In this document: positions 44,765 through 49,627 of the stretch, in pieces
How the letters are laid out: every line of letters starts with the position of its first letter
Numbering within the stretch: position 1 is the stretch's first letter
From: Furfurilactobacillus rossiae DSM 15814
GTDB lineage: Bacteria > Bacillota > Bacilli > Lactobacillales > Lactobacillaceae
Assembly: GCF_000428925.1 (NCBI RefSeq)
Contig: NZ_AUAW01000018.1
Span: 1 to 49,627 of the forward strand
DNA: 49,627 nucleotides
Direction of reading: 5' to 3'
The notes under the pieces: generated by a model
What the model was told of the DNA's origin: nothing
Seen by the model: the letters and a program-made list of their open reading frames with translations, nothing else
Databases searched by the model: none
Translations under genes and position numbers: made by a program

Positions 44765-45712
44765 CTACTTTTCTAATTGTGGATTCCATACGGAGATTAC
44801 ACGTTTTCCGCGTTCATGTCCACTACCAACCACTTTAAGCGCCGCTCTGATAGCTGGTGCCGTGAACGGAATCACCTTTTCAATCAGCGGTTTCACTTGC
44901 CGTTTGGCCACTAACGTTAGTAACTGACCCAACACACCGACATTCGCCTGCAATTGGAAAAATTCGCCAGCAAACGAACCACCCTCAGCGACAAGTAAGT
45001 CTGGTGCAGCCTCAATTGACACTAAATGACCACCCTGGCGTACATAATTCATACTATCAATCAGCACTTTATCGCCCACCGTGTCCAAAATTGCATCAAC
45101 CGGTTGGATAACCTGACGAAAATCAACTACCTGATAATCAATCGCCTGGTCAGCTCCTAGCACAATCCCGAACTTTTCATCACGGCGTGGCACCGTGGTG
45201 ATAACGTGCGCCCCAAGCATGTGAGCGATTTGGATTGCAAAGCTACCAACACCTCCTGCGCCACCCTGAATCAAAATCGTTTGATTATTATGCAGTCTCA
45301 AAACGTCCACAATTGCTTCATAAGCCGTCTCCCCAGAAGTCGGCAAGGTAGCAGCCTGAATCGCGCTGACTTGCCGAGGACGAACCAAAGCCTGATTTGC
45401 TGGCACCACCGCGTATTCAGCAAATGTTCCTAACTGCCGTTCAGGTTGGTAGGCAACGACCTCATCCCCCAAACTAAATAACTTCACCTGGCTACCCTTA
45501 CCAACCACTTTTCCAGCAACATCTCGTCCTAAAATTAACGGGAATGCGTATGCACGATCGTGTTGTCCTGTGATCATCTGAAAATCCAGTGGATTAAGCG
45601 CAGTCGCTTCCACACGTAATAACAAATCATCAGGTCCAATTTCCGGTATCGACATAGTTTGTTCCTGTAGTGTCGCCACACTTCCTAAACGGTTACTTAC
45701 CATGGCCTTCAT
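44765..45712 (-). CDS. Zinc-type alcohol dehydrogenase-like / quinone oxidoreductase
   Basis: A 315-residue medium-chain dehydrogenase/reductase. The N-terminal GroES-like domain has ATALNPLDFQMITG and LGRDVAGKVVGKG, and the NADPH Rossmann fold has ILIQGGAGGVGSFAIQIA. Zinc-ligand Cys residues are absent, so it belongs to the NADPH:quinone oxidoreductase-like branch. AAAGGAG is 8 bases before the ATG at 45712; two upstream ATGs in the same frame lack a site. First gene of a two-gene operon with the DUF1304 protein, divergent from the ASCH gene. Confidence 0.88.
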   Translation of the reverse strand: MKAMVSNRLGSVATLQEQTMSIPEIGPDDLLLRVEATALNPLDFQMITGQHDRAYAFPLILGRDVAGKVVGKGSQVKLFSLGDEVVAYQPERQLGTFAEYAVVPANQALVRPRQVSAIQAATLPTSGETAYEAIVDVLRLHNNQTILIQGGAGGVGSFAIQIAHMLGAHVITTVPRRDEKFGIVLGADQAIDYQVVDFRQVIQPVDAILDTVGDKVLIDSMNYVRQGGHLVSIEAAPDLLVAEGGSFAGEFFQLQANVGVLGQLLTLVAKRQVKPLIEKVIPFTAPAIRAALKVVGSGHERGKRVISVWNPQLEK

Positions 45713-45764
45713 GGAAAACGCTCCTTTCATCGAGAAGCATGTCATTATCAACTCAATTATATGA

Positions 45765-45776
45765 AATCAGCTGATT
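45765..45776. promoter_or_regulatory. Palindrome in the divergent promoter region
   Basis: Perfect 12-base palindrome AATCAGCTGATT, within a larger interrupted repeat CTCAAT/ATTGAG, in the 158 bases between two divergent genes. Possible operator; the regulator is not in the window. Confidence 0.35.
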
Positions 45777-45819
45777 GAGCCCCAGTGAACTGCCTAGTTT
45801 GGCTCCCTCAGGGTTCTTT

Positions 45820-45849
45820 TTGGTCGGTTGGTTTGTTAATGGGTATAAT
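45820..45849 (+). promoter_or_regulatory. Promoter of ASCH gene
   Basis: TTGGTC (45820-45825), 18-base spacer, TATAAT (45844-45849). The start would be just before the ribosome binding site, giving a very short leader. Confidence 0.5.
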
Positions 45850-45871
45850 AAAGGCTAGGAGGTCCTGTCCA

Positions 45872-46336
45872 ATGTCATTAAACGCTGACGAAATTTGGCA
45901 ACAATTCATCCAAAAATATCCAACTGCTAAAAATACGCCACATCACGCGTGGTCGTTTGGCGGTGGCTCTGAGGCCGCCGATATTGAATCAATGCGCGTT
46001 GTTGCTGGCATGAAACAGGCCACGACAACACTGGCAGCCTTGTATGAGCATGACAAACAAACCCTGCCCGTCCCTAATCATGATTACGAAATTCTGTTTG
46101 ACGGCTCCGTTCATGCGGTGGCCATTTTGCAATACGTTGCTGTGCAGGAAATGCCATTTGACCACGTGACCGCGGAACACGCTTACTTAGAAGACGGCAT
46201 TTCCCTGTCCATTTGGCAAACATCTCACCGCGCTCGATTACAAGCCCAGGCTGAGACAATTGGGCAATCCTTTACGGATCAAACGCCTGTGGTAGCCTTA
46301 ACGTTCAAGGTGGTTTACCTGCCCACCAGTCTTTAA
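45872..46336 (+). CDS. ASCH-domain protein
   Basis: A 154-residue protein with an ASCH-like fold, an RNA-binding beta-barrel related to PUA. Visible are the helical start (ADEIWQQFIQKYPTAKN), the WSFGGGSEAADIESMRVVAGMKQATTTLAAL strand-helix segment, and the C-terminal strands with IWQTSHRARLQAQAE. AGGAGGT is 8 bases before the ATG at 45872. ASCH proteins are proposed to act on RNA or modified nucleosides; the role here is unknown. Confidence 0.75.
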   Translation: MSLNADEIWQQFIQKYPTAKNTPHHAWSFGGGSEAADIESMRVVAGMKQATTTLAALYEHDKQTLPVPNHDYEILFDGSVHAVAILQYVAVQEMPFDHVTAEHAYLEDGISLSIWQTSHRARLQAQAETIGQSFTDQTPVVALTFKVVYLPTSL

Positions 46337-46354
46337 TGTAAAATGATTGTATAC

Positions 46355-46417
46355 AAAAAGAATCATCCGTTTGAACACTACCGTATTAATCAGTAGATCA
46401 AACGAATGATCCTTTTT
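46355..46417. terminator. Bidirectional terminator
   Basis: AAAAAGAATCATCCGTTTGA (46355-46374) pairs with 46398-46417 with few mismatches. T runs on both strands, between the convergent ASCH and methyltransferase genes. Confidence 0.8.
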
Positions 46418-46426
46418 GTTTTAATT

Positions 46427-47248
46427 TTATTGAACATCAGTCCGGGTAGCTGTCGCCACAAAACTGTCCAACGTTTTCATCTGCGTTAAATCATAAGTCT
46501 GCAATGTACGAATTTCAGTTTCCATCAATTGTTTAAACTTATCGGGCAAGGACATTGCAGTCACAGCTGCTAAGCCAGTTTCAGCCGTGTAACTGGCCTC
46601 CCAATACCCATCCTCCATCTTCATCGCATCTTGACTGGCTGTTTGGACGGTATACCCGAGTTCATGGAGCACCTCAACGAGCCATTGCTTGGTCACCAGC
46701 GTTCTCACATTAGCGAAACTGTTGGGCGTAAATGCGGCCAGTTGTGTCTCAATCAACACAGCCAATTGATGAGGAACTTGGTTCGCTAATCGCGGCGTAA
46801 TGTCCCATTCAGCAAAGAAAATTCGTTTGCACCACGGTGCGACCTTCCGCAAGGTGGTCTGTAACTGTTCAAGGCTGTCAAAATACCACGAAGCATGCGC
46901 AATCACCAGCCCGTCAAAATAGTTGTCCGGATACGTGATGTCGTCTCGCATCACATCGGTCGCCAAATGCACCTCAAGTTGTTTGCCAAACGATGAATTG
47001 GCTAAATGTTTCTGAGCTTCACCAATCGTAATTGGCGCGCCATAATCTAGCGGTGCCGGGTCATAGGCCACCACGTGCCCAGTCTCACCAACGGCAGCGC
47101 CCAAAACAGCGGTCATATCGCCTTGTCCACACCCAAGTTCCAACAATTTCATGCCCGGTTTGATCTGCCAATCCACAGCCAAGGCAATTCTGTACGCTGT
47201 TTGATGTTCCTGTACTGTTCGACCATTCGGGGGCCAGCGCCATTGCAT
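46427..47248 (-). CDS. Class I SAM-dependent methyltransferase, probable 5' frameshift
   Basis: A 273-residue methyltransferase: motif I LLELGCGQGDMTAVLG, motif II HVVAYDPAPLDYG, motif III-like FDGLVIAHASWYFDS. The substrate is unknown. The frame's first ATG (47248) has no ribosome binding site and is directly preceded by an in-frame TGA. A frame one base away begins at 47279 with GGAG at 8 bases, encodes MNDLDLTTIVNAM, and would join naturally to MQWRWPPNGRT. The gene therefore appears broken or shifted near 47248, by real mutation, a sequencing error or a programmed shift. The catalytic part is intact. Confidence 0.75.
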   Translation of the reverse strand: MQWRWPPNGRTVQEHQTAYRIALAVDWQIKPGMKLLELGCGQGDMTAVLGAAVGETGHVVAYDPAPLDYGAPITIGEAQKHLANSSFGKQLEVHLATDVMRDDITYPDNYFDGLVIAHASWYFDSLEQLQTTLRKVAPWCKRIFFAEWDITPRLANQVPHQLAVLIETQLAAFTPNSFANVRTLVTKQWLVEVLHELGYTVQTASQDAMKMEDGYWEASYTAETGLAAVTAMSLPDKFKQLMETEIRTLQTYDLTQMKTLDSFVATATRTDVQ

Positions 47249-47459
47249 TCACAATGGTGGTTAAATCTAAGTCATTCATGTGTCCATCTCCAATGCAGTT
47301 TATCTAGTTCGTTTGCACCGGTTTGTTGCTCATATCATCAGGGGCTTTCTCTTATTAATTAGTCTAAGCATACTCGTTTTATCATTCTTTACATCAACTT
47401 TTGATAACTTGATTTTTTTAATAACGTGCCAAACTTGATGTGGTGCCTGATGCCGTTAC

Positions 47460-47628
47460 GCTGATCAGAAACGCCGTTCCCTGGGGACCGGTCTCAGCCT
47501 CCTAAAAGCCGGAGTCTTCTACCTTGATTATGAGCCGAAGTACACGTCTCATAAGTCATCCCGCAACACTAAGCGGCCAAGTTCTCGCCGCCAAGTGTTG
47601 CCGACACGGAACTCTGTTTCCGGTCAGC
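47460..47628 (-). repeat. Structured intergenic element, copy C
   Basis: In its own orientation: a 13-bp terminal stem GCTGACCGGAAAC / GTTTCTGATCAGC (one mismatch, one wobble), AGA/GGC loop, and second stem GTTCCGTG/CAGGGAAC. A long hairpin (arms CAACACTTGGCGGC and GCCGCTTAGTGTTG) is followed by a hairpin TTATGAG/CTCATAA, then AAGACTCCGG and GGAGGCTGAGACCGGTCCC. It is the closest relative of copy B, including the GTAACGGC flank. A promoter immediately upstream would start transcription at the terminal stem. No coding frame. Confidence 0.72.
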
Positions 47629-47636
47629 TCCACTAC

Positions 47637-47665
47637 TATATAAAAAATTGAGGCTGCATTTACAA
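47637..47665 (-). promoter_or_regulatory. Promoter pointing into copy C
   Basis: Minus-strand TTGTAA (47665-47660), 17-base spacer, TATATA (47642-47637). The expected start, about seven bases on, is at 47630, two bases before the terminal stem of copy C. Confidence 0.55.
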
Positions 47666-47685
47666 AAAAAGTTTGTCGTTATAAT
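47659..47685 (+). promoter_or_regulatory. Possible promoter pointing into copy D
   Basis: TTTACA (47659-47664), short 15-base spacer, consensus TATAAT (47680-47685). Overlaps the divergent promoter of copy C. Confidence 0.4.
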
Positions 47686-47725
47686 GATACATACTAAAAA
47701 CTTGCCACTATGTGAGCGGAAGGGC

Positions 47726-47904
47726 GTCAACATTGATACCGAACCGTGAAGGTGTTGTAAATCCGAACGGTTCTCTCGGATTTACAACACGGACGGTCGC
47801 GGAGACTCGGATTTCCACGAGGCTCTGCGGCGAGGTGAAAGACGGTGTGCTTCCGGCTTGAACCGGTCCCACGGCGAGCATGTCAATGTTGACAACCGCA
47901 AGCG
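47726..47904 (+). repeat. Structured intergenic element, copy D
   Basis: The most divergent copy. The terminal stem GTCAACATTGATA (47726-47738) pairs with 47892-47904 (13 bp with one wobble), and the second stem is CCGTG/CACGG. A perfect 15-bp hairpin has arms GTGTTGTAAATCCGA and its complement. The covarying hairpin is CGCGGAG/CTCTGCG, followed by GAAAGAC and GGCTTGAACCGGTCCC. It lies head to head with copy C, 97 bases apart. No coding frame. Confidence 0.68.
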
Positions 47905-48101
47905 TAGTCAATGCGCAACTTTGCATAATTATGATCCCCGACCGGCTTGTTTGTTGCTGAAATGAACAATCGCGTGTAAACTAAGACGGTCGCATTGTTC
48001 GGCCATGCCGCAAATATCATCGCGCAAACTGTGCCGTGATTATTTGCTACATAATATAACTAAAACAAAATTTTAATCCTCGCTGAGGAGGTTTTATTTT
48101 C
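47905..48101. promoter_or_regulatory. Upstream region of the CynX-like MFS gene
   Basis: 197 bases with two inverted repeats: GAACAAT/ATTGTTC (~47964-47999) and GCAAATA (48010-48016) with TATTTGC (48041-48047). A -10-like ATAATATAAC lies near 48051. Probable regulated promoter; no gene. Confidence 0.35.
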
Positions 48102-49295
48102 ATGTCTGACAAAACGAAACAGGCTGTCAAACACAGTAGTTGGTTGTTACTCGGCATTATCTTGCTGGGTTCCAGTTTGCGGATGGTCATCACCGTCATC
48201 CCACCGATTCTGGCACCCATTCAACACACGTTGCACTTATCAAGTGGACTGGCCGGTAGTTTAACCACTATTCCACTACTATGTTTTGCGGTTCTGTCCC
48301 CGATTGCCCCGCGTGTGTCCGCTAAGGTAGGAACCGAAGTGGCGTTATTGTTTGCACTGATTGTTCTGGTCATCGGGAACTGGATGCGTGTTTATTCTGC
48401 AACAGCACTGATCATTGGGACCTTGCTTGTCGGTATCGGAGTTGCCTTTCTAAACGTCCTGTTACCAGCTCTGGTTGCCGAAAACTACCCCCACAAGATT
48501 GGTGAAATGACGAGTTTATATTCATTTTCCATGACGTTCTTTTCCGCCATTTCTGCCGGTGTTTCTGCGCCATTGGCTGGCAAAATTGGCTGGCAACTGA
48601 CCATCCAAATTTTCTCCATCGTCGCCATTATCAACATCATTACGTGGTTGCCCAACTTACGTTACAATCACAAGGCACAACCGGTTGACGAGCAAACAGC
48701 GTCTGCACCACACGCGTCCGTTTGGAAGCAACCCACTGCCTGGATGATGACGATTTTCATGGGTCTGCAGTCGTTTGTCTTCTACACGCTGATTACGTGG
48801 TTGCCAACGTTGATGACCGACCGTGGTGTATCGGCCAACACTGCCAGTCTTCTACTTGGGCTGTATCAGATTGCGTCACTGCCTGCCGCTTACGCGGTAC
48901 CGATTATCTCAGCACGCGTTAAAAATCAATTTACCTTGCTAATGACGATTGGTACTGGCTTTGTTATCGGAATTGGTGGCCTGTTGTTACCGATTCATAC
49001 GATTTGGTATTTCGCTATTATCTGTATCATCCTAGGATGCGCAACAACGGCATCATTCGCATTAGCTATGACACTATTCAACCTTAAGACACGTACGCCA
49101 CAAGAAACGGCTGACCTGTCAGGAATGGCACAGTCTTTGGGCTATCTGATCGCTGCTGTCGGGCCAATCGCTTACGGCACACTACACGTGATGCTGGGCG
49201 GTTGGAATATTCTGATGGCTGTTCTGTTGGTAATCTCAATTTTGACCATTGCAGCTGCCTTGTACGTTAACAGTAAGGAAGACGTTTTCCACTAA
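48102..49295 (+). CDS. CynX/NimT-type MFS transporter
   Basis: A 397-residue transporter with 12 membrane segments and the CynX/NimT-like start GIILLGSSLRMVITVIPPIL. The proposed role in the family is export or import of small organic anions such as cyanate or nitroimidazole-like compounds; the substrate here is unknown. AGGAGG is 10 bases before the ATG. The IS element is inserted 17 bases after the stop codon, so its transcription may run into the IS end antisense to the transposase. Confidence 0.85.
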   Translation: MSDKTKQAVKHSSWLLLGIILLGSSLRMVITVIPPILAPIQHTLHLSSGLAGSLTTIPLLCFAVLSPIAPRVSAKVGTEVALLFALIVLVIGNWMRVYSATALIIGTLLVGIGVAFLNVLLPALVAENYPHKIGEMTSLYSFSMTFFSAISAGVSAPLAGKIGWQLTIQIFSIVAIINIITWLPNLRYNHKAQPVDEQTASAPHASVWKQPTAWMMTIFMGLQSFVFYTLITWLPTLMTDRGVSANTASLLLGLYQIASLPAAYAVPIISARVKNQFTLLMTIGTGFVIGIGGLLLPIHTIWYFAIICIILGCATTASFALAMTLFNLKTRTPQETADLSGMAQSLGYLIAAVGPIAYGTLHVMLGGWNILMAVLLVISILTIAAALYVNSKEDVFH

Positions 49296-49304
49296 AATTT
49301 ATCT

Positions 49305-49627
49305 TTAAAAATAGAGTTTGGGACATAACTCAAAATAAATCGACCAGAGAAAAGTGATTTTTGCTTTTCTCTGGTCGATTTTTTCATTGCCCTGGTTTTT
49401 TCGAATTTCTATGTTTATATGGGCCTTTTCTCGGGCCCATTTAATCATATTCATGGCCATTAGGACCAATCCAACTTCGTTGTTTACTTTATCTAACCCT
49501 CTAACCGAAAATCGAGTAAACCTCAAATGAGCCTTCACATCTGCGAAGACTGGTTCGACCTCGATTTTTCGTTGACCATAAATCTTCTTACCTTCGTCAC
49601 TTTGGAGTTGAACTCTGGCGTAATTTT
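49305..49627 (-). CDS. IS1182-family transposase, C-terminal fragment (second copy)
   Basis: The same transposase C-terminus as at the left edge, on the opposite strand and cut by the window end. The frame again reads through the IS end and uses a TAA in the flank at 49305-49307, so this copy ends a few residues after the IS boundary. Confidence 0.75.
   Translation of the reverse strand, partial: NYARVQLQSDEGKKIYGQRKIEVEPVFADVKAHLRFTRFSVRGLDKVNNEVGLVLMAMNMIKWAREKAHINIEIRKNQGNEKIDQRKAKITFLWSIYFELCPKLYF
49313..49627 (-). mobile_element. IS1182-family insertion sequence, 3' end (second copy)
   Basis: 315 bases that read as identical to the reverse complement of 35-349. The terminus AGAGTTTGGGACATAACTC begins at 49313. 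The two copies have their transposase 3' ends facing each other and their bodies outside the window. Confidence 0.85.

Noticed and set aside
47708-47926. 72-codon minus-strand frame in the C/D region
   Set aside because: It coincides exactly with structured element D, has no ribosome binding site and codes for no recognisable protein.

Overview
The window is low-to-mid GC Firmicute DNA, and its gene content points to the Lactobacillaceae. The evidence is the rsmG-noc-parA-parB-DUF951-ychF-DUF1129 gene run, strong AGGAGG-type ribosome binding sites, a KxYKxGKxW-type surface-protein signal, an Rgg-like regulator, a CcpA-type cre site and IS1182-family insertion sequences. I cannot name the species. 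The parAB/noc/rsmG run normally lies close to the replication origin, so the left half is probably origin-proximal. I see no rRNA, tRNA or CRISPR array.

Layout. Both window ends (1-349 and 49313-49627) are the same end of an IS1182-family element in inverted orientation, with 315 bp that read as identical. This is what a contig broken at repeats looks like. From left to right: a short tyrosine recombinase, a MarR regulator and a large YhgE/Pip membrane protein (353-4888); a VanR/VanS-like two-component system (5184-7018); the chromosome-segregation operon (7180-12615); a VanZ-like protein; the nucleoside transporter nupC with cre control; a LysR regulator preceded by a structured leader with a tiny ORF (15984-17132); a HigBA-like toxin-antitoxin pair; lplA; an AbiE (type IV) toxin-antitoxin pair; a MacB-like ABC transporter; and a secreted Big_2 protein.

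From 23639 to 33694 is a surface-glycoprotein locus: two paralogous GtfA/TagE-like glycosyltransferases, a giant Ser/Thr-rich adhesin with Ala-Ser-Asp repeats, and a divergent Rgg-like regulator. Rightward follow a DUF4097 protein, the YdbS/YdbT PH-domain pair, a FetAB-like ABC transporter, the rRNA methyltransferase rlmD, a type I toxin/antisense RNA module (40493-40706), a drug-type MFS, DedA, several small membrane proteins, an oxidoreductase, an ASCH protein, a methyltransferase with a likely 5' frameshift, and a CynX/NimT-type MFS.

The most unusual signal is a family of four intergenic elements of 165-179 bp (13507-13671, 37098-37269, 47460-47628, 47726-47904). Each is closed by a ~13-bp terminal stem that differs in sequence between copies but always pairs. 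Inside are a second stem, a long hairpin, a hairpin with compensatory changes, and a nearly invariant CCGGTCCC block. Copies C and D lie head to head, and a good promoter points into copy C so that transcription would begin at its terminal stem. I do not recognise the family. It looks like either a multicopy structured RNA or a mobile structured DNA element.
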